From Yersinia massiliensis (GTDB lineage Bacteria; Pseudomonadota; Gammaproteobacteria; Enterobacterales; Enterobacteriaceae), in NCBI RefSeq assembly GCF_003048255.1, contig NZ_CP028487.1, forward strand, positions 2,914,001-2,978,000: DNA of 64,000 nt. The letters run 5' to 3'. A program made the translations under genes and the position numbers. The notes beneath the pieces are model-generated. The model searched no databases, had not been told where the DNA came from, and saw nothing but the letters and a program-made list of their open reading frames with translations. Below, piece by piece: positions 1 through 9,126 of the stretch. Each line of letters starts with the position of its first letter. The first letter of the stretch is position 1.

Positions 1-104
1 AAGCCTGTGTGTCCGTTAGAACCGTTGAAGTACATCGAGCCAAAGTCATGGAGAAGATGGCGGTTAACAATTTGGCTGAATTAGTCAGTCTGCTCAAAAC
101 TTAA
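1..104 (+). CDS. C-terminal end of a FixJ/NarL-type response regulator (partial)
   Basis: Only the last 33 codons lie in the window; the reading frame begins at base 3 and stops with TAA at 102-104. The translated end contains RTVEVHRAKVMEKM followed by AVNNLAELV, the typical recognition helix and last helix of a GerE/LuxR-type DNA-binding domain as found in two-component regulators of the FixJ/TtrR type. The receiver domain is outside the window, so the paired sensor kinase and the regulon cannot be deduced. It is co-directional with the acyltransferase gene downstream but separated from it by about 260 bases, so it is probably a separate unit. Confidence 0.7.
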   Translation, partial: ACVSVRTVEVHRAKVMEKMAVNNLAELVSLLKT

Positions 105-363
105 CATAACCACACTATTTTTAGGGCTACGTTGCATTTTATCTGTCTAAATGTTAAACGAATAACATAATAAATGGCTTATTAGTGCGGTCTCTTTTCC
201 GGTTGTACGCGAAAAATGCGACAATAGTCTATCATAAACCACTGATGAGACAGCTAAACAGGTTGGCATGGACTGCCCATCAAGATTCGCTAATGCACAC
301 ATGTCCGCCAGCAAGATTAATCGTTAACTGTCCGAATAAATGACATTGATGCTGAGAACAGAT

Positions 364-1284
364 ATGCAAGTTCCTTCTTTTGATCGCTCACTACTGCACC
401 CACGTTATTGGCTGACTTGGTTCGCCCTCGGTGTTCTTTACCTCTTAGTCCTGCTCCCCTACCCCGTTATTTATTCCATAGGCACTGCCCTTGGGCGCTT
501 TTCTATGCGTTTTCTCAAACGGCGCTTGCGGATAACTCGGCGTAATCTGGAACTTTGCTTTCCTGACATGCCGCAAGCGGAGCGAGACGAACTGCTGATT
601 AAGAATTTTGAATCGGTGGGAATGGGGCTGTTTGAAACCGGCATGGCATGGTTTTGGCCAAACTGGCGCATTGAGCGCTGGTGTCGTGTCAGTGGGCTAG
701 AGCATATTCAGAAAGCGCGTGATGAGGGAAAAGGCGTGCTGTTGATCGGTTTACATTTTCTCACCCTAGAACTGGGCGCGCGTATATTCGGTATCTATAA
801 CCCCGGCATTGGTGTCTACCGCCCCCATGACAATAAAGCCATGGACTGGATTCAGACTTGGGGCCGGATGCGTTCCAATAAAGCCATGTTGGACCGTAAG
901 GATCTCAAAGGCATGGTCCGTAGCCTAAAACAGGGTGAGATTATTTGGTATGCACCTGACCACGACTATGGCCCACGCAGCAGCGTTTTTGTGCCGCTAT
1001 TTGCCGTCGATCAAGCCGCAACAACGACCGGTACTTACCTGTTAGTGCGAATGGGTAAACCTGCAGTCATTCCATTTACCCCCAAACGCTTACCGAATGG
1101 GAAAGGTTATGAGTTGATCTTGCAGCCGGCGGTTGAAAACATCCCGCTGGAGGATGAAGTTGCGACGACCGCTTTTATGAATAAAGTGATCGAAAAAGAG
1201 ATTACTCAGGCAACTGATCAATATATGTGGCTACACCGCCGTTTTAAAACTCGCCCAGAGGGCGCGCCGTCGCTCTATGAGTAG
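364..1284 (+). CDS. lpxL: Kdo2-lipid IV(A) lauroyl/palmitoleoyl acyltransferase (LpxL/LpxP family)
   Basis: Inner-membrane acyltransferase that adds a secondary fatty acid to Kdo2-lipid IV(A) in lipid A synthesis, using acyl-ACP. Near the N-terminus is LHPRYWLTW and a hydrophobic membrane anchor; the family catalytic H(X)4E is seen as HFLTLE, followed by the conserved [24 protein letters not shown] and [13 protein letters not shown] blocks. The sequence is closer to E. coli LpxL than to LpxP in the [11 protein letters not shown] region, and it sits next to mdtG as in E. coli. The chosen ATG at 364 gives 306 residues, the length of E. coli LpxL, and has GAGAA eight bases upstream; an in-frame ATG at 340 is possible but lacks a ribosome site. 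LpxL and LpxP cannot be separated with certainty by eye. Confidence 0.88.
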   Translation: MQVPSFDRSLLHPRYWLTWFALGVLYLLVLLPYPVIYSIGTALGRFSMRFLKRRLRITRRNLELCFPDMPQAERDELLIKNFESVGMGLFETGMAWFWPNWRIERWCRVSGLEHIQKARDEGKGVLLIGLHFLTLELGARIFGIYNPGIGVYRPHDNKAMDWIQTWGRMRSNKAMLDRKDLKGMVRSLKQGEIIWYAPDHDYGPRSSVFVPLFAVDQAATTTGTYLLVRMGKPAVIPFTPKRLPNGKGYELILQPAVENIPLEDEVATTAFMNKVIEKEITQATDQYMWLHRRFKTRPEGAPSLYE

Positions 1285-1570
1285 CAGAACTTATACTGAA
1301 ATGTAATAACGCAAGTGATAATGAGAATTAGTCTATATCAGTTTATTTGATATAGTCTGTCAGTATTATCCGCTATAGGAATAGTAGGTATCTGACAGAT
1401 AATTAAAACTAATTAATCCTAGTTATTATATGGTTATCTTCTTTCTTCGGATGTATATCCAACATAATTGGGGTTGCAGGCAGTCGCCGACAGACGACAC
1501 ACAAGAGTTCATGGCTTAAATAATAAGAGCAGCTCACAACGCTGCAACTTCAATTGAGAAGGAAATACAC
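1285..1570. other. Intergenic region lpxL-doxX with Fur-like half site and inverted repeats
   Basis: No gene is seen. TGATAATGAGAATTA at about 1316-1330 matches one Fur half-site exactly and the other poorly. A perfect 8-bp inverted repeat, CTATATCA...TGATATAG, follows in the 1330-1355 range, and CTGTCAG/CTGACAG lies further down. These may be operator elements of the doxX promoter; this is inference only. Confidence 0.25.
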
Positions 1571-2005
1571 ATGCTGGGAAGTTTAAATCTCTGGTTCACA
1601 CGCTTAACGAATCATCCAGATGGCGGCAAACTGTTATTACGCCTGACGTTTGGTATTTTGATGCTGTTCCATGGCGTGGCAAAAATTCTGCATGGTACCA
1701 GTTGGATTGCTGAATCTTTACAGGCGCAAGGTATCCCCGGTTTCGTGGCTTATGGTGTTTATATTGGTGAAATCTTAACCCCTGTGCTCATCATTTTGGG
1801 TCTATTCACGCGCCCTGCGGCATTTATTTACGCGGTTAACTTGTTAGTTGCAGTACTGATGGTTGGCACCGGTAAATTCTTCACCCTCACTCAAGTGGGT
1901 GCATGGGGTTTGGAAAACGAAGCCATGTATTTCCTCGGTGGTGTTGCCATCATGTTGCTGGGCAGCGGTCGTTATTCGATTACCAAAAACGAAGCGTATC
2001 GCTAA
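1571..2005 (+). CDS. DoxX family small integral membrane protein
   Basis: A 144-residue membrane protein of the DoxX/YqjF family. Four hydrophobic segments can be seen: around residues 24-42 (LLLRLTFGILMLFHGVAK), 60-80 (VYIGEILTPVLIILGLF), 83-100 and 118-135 (AMYFLGGVAIMLLG). The LMLFHG motif in the first helix is characteristic of the family. Biochemical role is not settled; some relatives take part in quinone or thiol redox metabolism. AAGGAAATACAC before the ATG gives a good ribosome site. It is a single-gene unit ending in a clear terminator. It is not part of the classical E. coli lpxL-mdtG neighbourhood, so it is an insertion there relative to E. coli. Confidence 0.85.
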   Translation: MLGSLNLWFTRLTNHPDGGKLLLRLTFGILMLFHGVAKILHGTSWIAESLQAQGIPGFVAYGVYIGEILTPVLIILGLFTRPAAFIYAVNLLVAVLMVGTGKFFTLTQVGAWGLENEAMYFLGGVAIMLLGSGRYSITKNEAYR

Positions 2006-2024
2006 ACACGAATTGACGATATTG

Positions 2025-2058
2025 AGCCACTCCACCCAATGTGCGAGTGGCTTTTTTT
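2025..2058 (+). terminator. Rho-independent terminator of the doxX gene
   Basis: AGCCACTC pairs with GAGTGGCT around a 12-13 base loop and is followed by seven T residues, 20 bases after the doxX stop codon. Confidence 0.85.
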
Positions 2059-2333
2059 ATGCATTTTAGCCTGATATATAACCACTTAACTTTTATTCAA
2101 TTTCCGTTATGCATAAGCAGAATAAGTATATTCCTAAATTTCAAACTGGCCTTCCATTTAAATAAAAACTCCTCTTCATCTGGTTGATGTCACTCTCCCA
2201 TAAGCGCATACTTACCAAGCTAACTGTTTTCTTCTTACGCTTTGCCCCTTCAAACGCCCATACAGACGAATTAGAGACGCAAAGCGATCAGCTTGCTTGA
2301 GCTTAAAACGATCAATTGCTTACTCGGTAGATT
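2059..2333. other. Intergenic region upstream of mdtG
   Basis: AT-rich non-coding stretch, presumably with the mdtG promoter. No convincing ORF, RNA or repeat was seen. The mdtG start has only a weak ribosome site. Confidence 0.4.
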
Positions 2334-3578
2334 ATGACCCCAGTACGACAACCCGTTAATTGGAAGCGAAACCTCTTCGTCGCTTGGTTAGGCTGTTTTC
2401 TAACCGGTGCTGCTTTTAGTTTGATCATGCCGTTCCTGCCACTTTATGTGGAGGAGTTGGGTGTGAGTGGCCATCAGTCACTCAACATGTGGTCAGGGAT
2501 CGTGTTTAGCATTACTTTCCTATTTTCCGCCATCGCCGCCCCTTTCTGGGGGAGCCTCGCCGATCGTAAAGGGCGAAAACTTATGCTGTTACGCTCCGCA
2601 TTAGGGATGGGGATAGTGATGGTATTGATGGGGATGGCACAGAACATTTGGCAGTTTCTCGCGCTACGTGCGCTGCTGGGCCTATTAGGTGGCTTTATTC
2701 CTAATGCTAACGCCCTTATTGCCACTCAAGTCCCTCGCAATAAAAGTGGCTGGGCGCTAGGCACCCTTTCGACGGGAGGAGTCAGTGGCGCGTTAATTGG
2801 GCCAATGATTGGTGGCCTGCTGGCAGATAACTACGGTTTGCGCCCAGTATTCTTTATCACTGCTGGAGTCTTATTGGCCTGTTTTGTCATGACGTGGTTG
2901 TACGTGAGAGAGGAATTTGTTCCGGTCTCGAAGAAAGACATGCTCAACGGACGACAGGTCTTTAATTCGCTGAAAAGCCCGAAGTTAATCCTCAGTTTGT
3001 TTATCACCACCATGATCATTCAAATTGCGACAGGCTCTATTGCCCCTATCCTGACGCTTTATGTCCGCGAGTTGGCGGGAGACATCCATAACCTGGCTTT
3101 CGTCAGTGGCCTAATCGCCTCTGTGCCAGGGGTTGCTGCACTGATGAGTGCGCCTCGATTAGGTAAATTAGGGGATAAAATCGGTCCAGAACGTATTTTG
3201 ATTGCCATGCTAGCTTTATCCGTCTTGATACTGATCCCGATGGCATTTGTTCAGACCCCTTTGCAACTGGGTATCCTGCGCTTTTTATTGGGTGCAACGG
3301 ATGGTGCGCTACTGCCTGCGGTACAAACCCTGCTGATTTATAACTGCACCAATCAAGTTGCGGGCCGAATTTTCAGCTACAACCAATCTTTCCGCGATGT
3401 GGGTAATGTGACTGGCCCACTATTAGGTGCTGCCGTTTCTGCCAGTTACGGTTTTCGCGCCGTATTCTGTGTCACGGCAGTCGTTGTGCTATTCAATGCC
3501 ATTTACTCTTACTGGTGCTTACAACGCCAGCCAGCGAAGTCACGCCGACATAACGTTCAGCAGCCGCAAGATAGCTAA
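2334..3578 (+). CDS. mdtG: MdtG multidrug efflux MFS transporter
   Basis: Twelve-helix major facilitator superfamily drug:H+ antiporter of 414 residues (E. coli MdtG has 408). Near-identical to E. coli over long stretches: [20 protein letters not shown] at the N-terminus, the MFS motif [18 protein letters not shown] after helix 2, [20 protein letters not shown], and [15 protein letters not shown] in the second half. In E. coli overproduction gives resistance to fosfomycin and deoxycholate. Its place beside lpxL and the yceK-opgGH block is the conserved enterobacterial order, though a peptide transporter and an unknown gene are inserted between mdtG and yceK. The C-terminal tail ([18 protein letters not shown]) is variable. 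Confidence 0.95.
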   Translation: MTPVRQPVNWKRNLFVAWLGCFLTGAAFSLIMPFLPLYVEELGVSGHQSLNMWSGIVFSITFLFSAIAAPFWGSLADRKGRKLMLLRSALGMGIVMVLMGMAQNIWQFLALRALLGLLGGFIPNANALIATQVPRNKSGWALGTLSTGGVSGALIGPMIGGLLADNYGLRPVFFITAGVLLACFVMTWLYVREEFVPVSKKDMLNGRQVFNSLKSPKLILSLFITTMIIQIATGSIAPILTLYVRELAGDIHNLAFVSGLIASVPGVAALMSAPRLGKLGDKIGPERILIAMLALSVLILIPMAFVQTPLQLGILRFLLGATDGALLPAVQTLLIYNCTNQVAGRIFSYNQSFRDVGNVTGPLLGAAVSASYGFRAVFCVTAVVVLFNAIYSYWCLQRQPAKSRRHNVQQPQDS

Positions 3579-3859
3579 AATGGCGTCAATGTGGTTATGG
3601 CGTAAATTCTGTTATCACATAGACACCATTCAAAACTTGCAGACTGTCAGGGACAACCCCCTCATTTTAGTGCGTGTTTTACGCATCTATCCGTATCAAT
3701 GTGATCCCCGATAAGAAAGCTGAAAAAATAATCATATTCGGTTTTAACTGATTGATAATTGTTATGAGTGTCGACTTTTCATCTAGAAATACGCTATAAC
3801 CCAGAGTGAAAATATAAAAATGACGTTTTTAATGCGTTAAATTCATATGAGAAGACATT

Positions 3860-5395
3860 ATGCAAACCTCTGTTAAATCTGAAGGTAGCCGAACGTTCTT
3901 TGGCCACCCTTACCCGCTTAGCGGACTCTTTCTTTCCGAGATGTGGGAGCGATTCTCTTTCTACGGTATTCGCCCACTATTAATTTTGTTTATGGCGGCG
4001 ACCGTTTTTGACGGTGGTATGGGCCTGCCTCGTGAACAAGCCTCAGCCATCGTTGGGATCTTTGCCGGTAGTATGTATCTGGCGGCCTTACCCGGTGGTT
4101 GGCTTGCCGATAACTGGCTCGGTCAACAACGTGCGGTGTGGTATGGCTCGATTCTGATTGCCTTGGGCCATCTGTCTATCGCGCTTTCCGCCTTCTTTGG
4201 CAATGACCTGTTCTTTATCGGTTTAGTGTTTATCGTACTCGGTACGGGGCTGTTTAAGACCTGTATTTCGGTCATGGTGGGTACGTTGTATAAACCGGGT
4301 GATGCTCGCCGTGATGGTGGGTTCTCCCTGTTTTATATGGGTATCAATATGGGATCATTTATCGCGCCGCTGTTGTCTGGCTGGTTGCTTAAAACCCATG
4401 GCTGGCATTGGGGCTTTGGTATTGGCGGGATTGGGATGCTAGTAGCATTGCTCATCTTCCGTTACTTCGCCATCCCTTCAATGAAACGCTATGACGCCGA
4501 AGTCGGGTTAGATTCAAGCTGGAACCGACCGACGAATAAGCGCCAAGGTGTGGGTAAGTGGGTGACCGCCGTTATGGTAGTGGTTGTCGCCATCATCGCA
4601 ATGATCTCGCAAGGGATAATCCCCATTAACCCTGTGCTGGTGGCGAGTCTGTTGGTTTACGTCATTGCCGCCTCAGTCACACTCTATTTTGTTTATCTCT
4701 TCGCCTTCGCTAAGTTAAGCCGTCAAGATCGCGCGCGGCTCTTAGTGTGCTTTATTCTGTTGGTTTCTGCGGCCTTCTTCTGGTCAGCCTTCGAACAGAA
4801 ACCAACCTCATTTAACCTGTTTGCGAATGACTATACCGACCGCATGATAATGGGTTTTGAGATCCCAACCGTTTGGTTCCAATCCATTAATGCGCTGTTT
4901 ATTATTATCTTAGCGCCAGTATTCAGTTGGGCATGGCCAGCATTAGCGAAGAAAAAAATTCAGCCAAGCAGTATCACAAAATTCGTTATCGGTATTTTAT
5001 GTGCTGCAGCCGGTTTCGCCGTGATGATGTATGCGGCTCAGCATGTGCTTAACAGCGGTGGCGAGGGAGTTTCTCCCCTGTGGCTGGTGATGAGTATCCT
5101 GCTCCTGACTCTGGGTGAACTTTGCCTTAGCCCTATCGGGTTGGCGACCATGACGTTACTGGCTCCGGATAGAATGCGCGGTCAGGTGATGGGGTTATGG
5201 TTCTGTGCCAGCTCACTGGGGAATTTGGCGGCGGGCCTGATTGGCGGTCATGTTAAAGCCGATCAACTTGATATGCTGCCAACCTTGTTTGCGCGTTGTT
5301 CAATTGCATTAGCCATCTGCGCGGCAGTGCTGATATTGCTTATCGTGCCAATTCGTCGATTGATGAATAGCACTCAAGAACAAAAAACCGCTTGA
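3860..5395 (+). CDS. POT/PTR family proton-dependent oligopeptide transporter
   Basis: A 511-residue transporter importing di- and tripeptides with protons across the inner membrane. The family signature ExxERF is visible as EMWERFSFYG at about residues 27-36, the region GGWLADNWLGQQRAVWYG matches the MFS-like loop 2-3, and FYMGINMGSF is the second POT signature. SAFFWSAFEQKPTSFNLF is the helix 7 region with the conserved EQ. It does not match E. coli DtpA-D closely enough at the N-terminus (SFYGIRPLL where those have YYGMQALL) to name it. ATG at 3860 follows GAGAAGACATT. Single transcription unit with its own terminator; not in the E. coli neighbourhood, so probably a Yersinia-lineage insertion next to mdtG. 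Confidence 0.88.
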   Translation: MQTSVKSEGSRTFFGHPYPLSGLFLSEMWERFSFYGIRPLLILFMAATVFDGGMGLPREQASAIVGIFAGSMYLAALPGGWLADNWLGQQRAVWYGSILIALGHLSIALSAFFGNDLFFIGLVFIVLGTGLFKTCISVMVGTLYKPGDARRDGGFSLFYMGINMGSFIAPLLSGWLLKTHGWHWGFGIGGIGMLVALLIFRYFAIPSMKRYDAEVGLDSSWNRPTNKRQGVGKWVTAVMVVVVAIIAMISQGIIPINPVLVASLLVYVIAASVTLYFVYLFAFAKLSRQDRARLLVCFILLVSAAFFWSAFEQKPTSFNLFANDYTDRMIMGFEIPTVWFQSINALFIIILAPVFSWAWPALAKKKIQPSSITKFVIGILCAAAGFAVMMYAAQHVLNSGGEGVSPLWLVMSILLLTLGELCLSPIGLATMTLLAPDRMRGQVMGLWFCASSLGNLAAGLIGGHVKADQLDMLPTLFARCSIALAICAAVLILLIVPIRRLMNSTQEQKTA

Positions 5396-5449
5396 TGGTG
5401 AAAGTGCAACCTGCATAAGTTAGCAGGCAACAATTTTCATCCTATCCAG

Positions 5450-5475
5450 ACGGCCCTTATTTGGGCCGTTTTCTT
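5450..5475 (+). terminator. Rho-independent terminator after the peptide transporter gene
   Basis: ACGGCCC and GGGCCGT form a stem around TTATTT and are followed by TTTTC TTTT, about 55 bases after the stop codon. Confidence 0.85.
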
Positions 5476-5533
5476 TTATCCGACAGTACAATTTTTTAGC
5501 CATTAGTACATATATAAGCGTTTGCTGGGATGG

Positions 5534-5980
5534 TTAGTTCATTACATCCTGACGGTTAGATTCAACTTTACCGTTAAGACTGAACAACTTACCAGTATTG
5601 GCGTTGGCTTTTATCTCTGCGTTTCTATCAGCCTCTTTAATTTCTTTTCGCGATGGCATGTCTGTTTTTGCACTATCCCGTTGTTGAGTTATGGCTGTTA
5701 ATTCATGTTTTAAACCCGTCAGCGCAGCCATTTTCTGTTCTTTCATATTAGAACTTTGTGCGTTTAACGTTTTGATCATACTATCAATTTGTTGTGTAAG
5801 AACACCGGCAGCCTTTTGGGTGATTTGGTTATCCATTTTCGTAAAAGTGGTGCTATTTTTAATTTCTTTCATCATACCGGCCAATGATTTCATATCAGCT
5901 TTGTGAAAACGATTATCAACTTTGGTGTGACTGGACGCGATGGTAATAGCACTTTTGAGGCTTGCGATGTTGAAGCTCAT
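5534..5980 (-). CDS. Unrecognised 148-aa soluble, helix-rich protein
   Basis: I do not recognise this protein. It has no signal peptide, membrane segment or cysteine; it is rich in K, M, N, Q, S and T and is predicted by eye to be mostly helical, with a possible coiled coil in residues 60-110 (LTQQIDSMIKTLNAQSSNMK onward). The gene is likely real: AGGAG lies seven bases before the ATG and nothing on the other strand competes. It is a monocistronic unit lying between the convergent peptide transporter gene and yceK. The composition, with an N-terminal 20-30 residues rich in Ser, Ala and Ile, would also fit a secreted substrate or a phage/plasmid relic, but no evidence favours any one. Confidence 0.7.
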   Translation of the reverse strand: MSFNIASLKSAITIASSHTKVDNRFHKADMKSLAGMMKEIKNSTTFTKMDNQITQKAAGVLTQQIDSMIKTLNAQSSNMKEQKMAALTGLKHELTAITQQRDSAKTDMPSRKEIKEADRNAEIKANANTGKLFSLNGKVESNRQDVMN

Positions 5981-6155
5981 GTTGACTCCTAATAATATTC
6001 ATGTGAATGGATTAATTAGGCGTAATCATGAATAAGTCGCCAACAATGATCTTTCATAAATCGATTCTAAGCTGACAGGTCATTAGACGAACTGCTTGCT
6101 TTCGCAGTGTCGGAAAACTTAGTCGCCTGAGATGGCATATGAAGGTGACCTACTG

Positions 6156-6425
6156 TCATTCATACGGCCCATGCTGGGCATCGATGGGGAGCATAAAAGT
6201 ATCAACAATCATTGACAGCGGAACATCAATTACCGTGATGTACTTCCACGGCCCTTCACGCATGTCCCACTGCACGCCGGGATAATATTGATGCCCATGG
6301 CCCTGCCCCGGCACAGTGCGGCTGATGATACTGCCACAGCCCGTCAATAGGGTCATGCCGACGAGTAATAGCGTTATACGGATGACGCTTTTTGTCCGCT
6401 GTATCTGTCTAACCATGATATTCAC
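6156..6425 (-). CDS. yceK: YceK/YidQ family outer-membrane lipoprotein
   Basis: Small lipoprotein of 89 residues at most. The N-terminus has basic residues, a hydrophobic stretch and the lipobox LLTGC (Cys near residue 30), so the mature part is about 60 residues. The mature part carries the YceK-type sequence GQGHGHQYYPGVQWDMREG followed by DVPLSMIVDTFMLP. Function is unknown. Position downstream of opgGH is the same as yceK in E. coli. The given start is a GTG; an ATG three codons later is an equally good candidate. Separated from opgH by a terminator, so it has its own promoter or relies on read-through. Confidence 0.85.
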   Translation of the reverse strand: MNIMVRQIQRTKSVIRITLLLVGMTLLTGCGSIISRTVPGQGHGHQYYPGVQWDMREGPWKYITVIDVPLSMIVDTFMLPIDAQHGPYE

Positions 6426-6441
6426 GCAAATGCTCTTTTAG

Positions 6442-6486
6442 ATTGATAGAAAATAGATTGATAGAGAATAAATTGATAGAAAAAAC
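6442..6486. repeat. Three tandem 15-bp repeats between opgH and yceK
   Basis: ATTGATAGARAATAR occurs three times with an exact 15-base period starting at 6442, 6457 and 6472, immediately upstream of yceK on its strand and next to the opgH terminator. Confidence 0.75.
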
Positions 6487-6515
6487 GGGCAATACAATCA
6501 TGTATGCCCGTTTTT
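6482..6515 (-). terminator. Terminator of the opgGH operon (bidirectional form)
   Basis: AAAACGGGC and GCCCGTTTTT pair through a stem extended by TACA/TGTA with one bulged A. On the minus strand the stem is followed by a run of six T residues, 29 bases after the opgH stop. Confidence 0.85.
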
Positions 6516-6543
6516 AATCAACAATGCGATGACGAAAGTGCCA

Positions 6544-9126
6544 TTATTTCGCAGCAGGAAACGCCTTCATATTGTGTGCGAGTTGACGATAGTATCCATT
6601 CCAGATTCGGTACTGCTCAGGTTGCTGCCAGACGTGTTGATGCAGACGTGAAATCAATACCGGATCACTGAGCAACTCTAAGCGCTGAGATTTAGCCAAC
6701 TTATCCGGCCCTGCTTCCAGTGCTAGCGCCACACGCTCCGCGCGAACTTGCTCAATTATCGCACGGGCATGATGGCGAGCCGTTGCCATCGCACTGGCTA
6801 ACGCGTTATACGATGGATTCATCACGGCATGGAAGAAACCATTTTTCAGCGCCCGCTGGTGATTGAGCTTCAGATAAGTTTCCGTCGCCAACAGTTCTCG
6901 CGGCGGATCATACTCTTCCGGAATCAAGAACAGTTTTGCGCGCTTGCTGGCTAACCCCAAAGTACGGCGGCTAGACAGGACAGAGACTATCGGGGACAGG
7001 ATCAACGAGAAGACAATCGGGGATAGCCACCACAAGAACAGCAGATCCAGCCAAGCCACACCACCGGCCCAAACCACGCCGAGTAACAATTGGGGACCAT
7101 GGCGCACCATGGCTTCACTCCACGGCGTTGCATCATCATCGCGCTGCGGTGAATTCCATTGTACTGACCAACCGAGGAACGCACTGACCACAAATACCGT
7201 GTGGAACAACATTCGCACCGGTGCCAATAACACGGAGAACAGCATTTCTGTCAGCATGGATAACAGCAGACGAATCGCCCCGCCGTACTCTTTCGCCCCT
7301 TTTGCCCAGATCAAAATAATGCTGAGTAATTTCGGCAAGAACAGCAAAACCAACGTGGTGGAGAACAGCCCAATGGCTAACTCTGGCCGCCACTGGGGCC
7401 AAACAGGGAACAACTGCCGCGGTTGCAGGAAGTATTGTGGCTCCATCAGGGTATGGACGACTTGTAATGCGGTACACAGCACCAAGAACATAAACCATAA
7501 AGGCGCAGACAGATACGACATGACGCCGGTGAGGAAGACCGCACGGTGAACCGGATGCATTCCTTTCACCAAAAATAGGCGGAAGTTCATCAGATTACCG
7601 TGGCACCAACGGCGATCGCGTTTCAACTCATCTAACAAGTTAGGTGGCAATTCTTCGTAACTGCCCGGCAGATCGTAAGCAATCCACACTCCCCAACCCG
7701 CACGGCGCATCAAGGCGGCTTCAACAAAGTCATGTGACAGGATAGAACCGGCAAAAGAGCCTTCGCCCGGCAATGGCGCTAAAGCGCAATGTTCAATAAA
7801 GGGTTTCACCCTGATGATGGCGTTATGGCCCCAGTAATGGGATTCACCCAACTGCCAATAATGCAGGCCAGCCGTAAATAAAGGGCCATAAACCCGCGTT
7901 GCAAATTGCTGGATACGAGCGTAAAGCGTATCCATGCCAGATGCTTTCGGCGCAGACTGAATGATCCCTGCATTCGGGTTGGCTTCCATCAGCCGCACTA
8001 ACCCCGTCAGACACTCGCCACTCATCACACTGTCGGCGTCCAAAATCACCATATAGCTGTATTGGCTGCCCCAACGGCGGCAAAAGTCATCGATATTGCC
8101 ACTTTTGCGTTTAACCCGGCGACGACGACGGCGATAGAAGATGCGACCGTGGCCATCGACATCACGGCATAGCTCCAGCCAAGCCTTTTGCTCTGCGACA
8201 CAGATATCAGGATCATAGCTATCGCTCAGGACATAGATATCAAAGTGTTCAAGCTGGCCAGTGGCGGCAACGGATTCGTAGGTCGCACGTAAACCGGCAA
8301 ATACCCGTTCCACGTCTTCATTACAAATCGGCATAATCAACGCCGTGCGATGAGCTGGATTGAGCGGCTCGTCCCCTTTAATAGTGGAAGAGATGCTGTA
8401 TTTATCTTTGCCAATCAGCAATTGTAAGAAGCCCATTAGCGCGGTCCAGAAGCCCGCTGACACCCAGCAGAATAGAATCGCGAACAGGATCAAGATGCCC
8501 GTTTGTAACAGATACGGCAGCAATTGCATCACTGAAACCAGCCAGTTCTGTTTCCAAATCTCAAAGGGGTCGAGGAGTGCCCAACCCTGATAAGGCAGAA
8601 TGGTCTTCATATAACTGGTCGCAATGGCAGTTTGCAGCACGATCAGTATCAGCAAGATGTATCGACGCAAGGAACCGACACTGCGCCATTTTTTTTCTGC
8701 TGCCGCTTGCTCGTGTGTTGTCGCACGAGATACCGGTGTGCGGCCCAGTAAAGAATCCCAAAAACGACCGACAGGATTAGTCCGCCATGCCTGCGGTGCC
8801 ATGCTAGTGCGTTTGATAGGCGGCGTGGCATGAATCACCGTGCGCCCTTCGCTATCTTTCCCCAGCACATTTTCGCCTTTAACGGCATCCGGCCATGCCG
8901 CTTGTAGACGAGCATTGACGGATACCAGTGCGCTGTCACCTTCAGTCAATACGGCACGTTCTGGTGTATCAGCCGCCAATTGTCGATGCAAAAGCGACAT
9001 TGCATCCACACGGCTATCGAGCAGAACATCTTCAGGGAAAGCATCACGTAGCGCCCCTTGCTGCTGCGCAGTCAGGGGCAAGTCCGCAATATAATCCTGC
9101 ATAGGAGATTGAGTTGACTTATTCAT
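6544..9126 (-). CDS. opgH: OpgH (MdoH) glucosyltransferase for osmoregulated periplasmic glucan
   Basis: Inner-membrane glucosyltransferase that polymerises the beta-1,2 glucan backbone from UDP-glucose and moves it to the periplasm. 860 residues. Order: cytoplasmic N-terminal domain to about residue 145, two membrane helices (about 155-175 and 200-235), a GT2 catalytic domain with [19 protein letters not shown], the metal-binding LDADSVMSG and [12 protein letters not shown] (the RW motif), then a cluster of C-terminal membrane helices and a basic cytoplasmic tail. Its ATG overlaps the opgG stop by 8 bases, so the two are translationally coupled. In E. coli the N-terminal domain also links growth rate to cell size via FtsZ; whether that holds here is unknown. 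Confidence 0.96.
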   Translation of the reverse strand: MNKSTQSPMQDYIADLPLTAQQQGALRDAFPEDVLLDSRVDAMSLLHRQLAADTPERAVLTEGDSALVSVNARLQAAWPDAVKGENVLGKDSEGRTVIHATPPIKRTSMAPQAWRTNPVGRFWDSLLGRTPVSRATTHEQAAAEKKWRSVGSLRRYILLILIVLQTAIATSYMKTILPYQGWALLDPFEIWKQNWLVSVMQLLPYLLQTGILILFAILFCWVSAGFWTALMGFLQLLIGKDKYSISSTIKGDEPLNPAHRTALIMPICNEDVERVFAGLRATYESVAATGQLEHFDIYVLSDSYDPDICVAEQKAWLELCRDVDGHGRIFYRRRRRRVKRKSGNIDDFCRRWGSQYSYMVILDADSVMSGECLTGLVRLMEANPNAGIIQSAPKASGMDTLYARIQQFATRVYGPLFTAGLHYWQLGESHYWGHNAIIRVKPFIEHCALAPLPGEGSFAGSILSHDFVEAALMRRAGWGVWIAYDLPGSYEELPPNLLDELKRDRRWCHGNLMNFRLFLVKGMHPVHRAVFLTGVMSYLSAPLWFMFLVLCTALQVVHTLMEPQYFLQPRQLFPVWPQWRPELAIGLFSTTLVLLFLPKLLSIILIWAKGAKEYGGAIRLLLSMLTEMLFSVLLAPVRMLFHTVFVVSAFLGWSVQWNSPQRDDDATPWSEAMVRHGPQLLLGVVWAGGVAWLDLLFLWWLSPIVFSLILSPIVSVLSSRRTLGLASKRAKLFLIPEEYDPPRELLATETYLKLNHQRALKNGFFHAVMNPSYNALASAMATARHHARAIIEQVRAERVALALEAGPDKLAKSQRLELLSDPVLISRLHQHVWQQPEQYRIWNGYYRQLAHNMKAFPAAK

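Noticed and set aside
6944..7549. 201-codon plus-strand ORF opposite opgH
   Set aside because: Lies wholly antisense to a well-conserved gene and has no ribosome site or family features.
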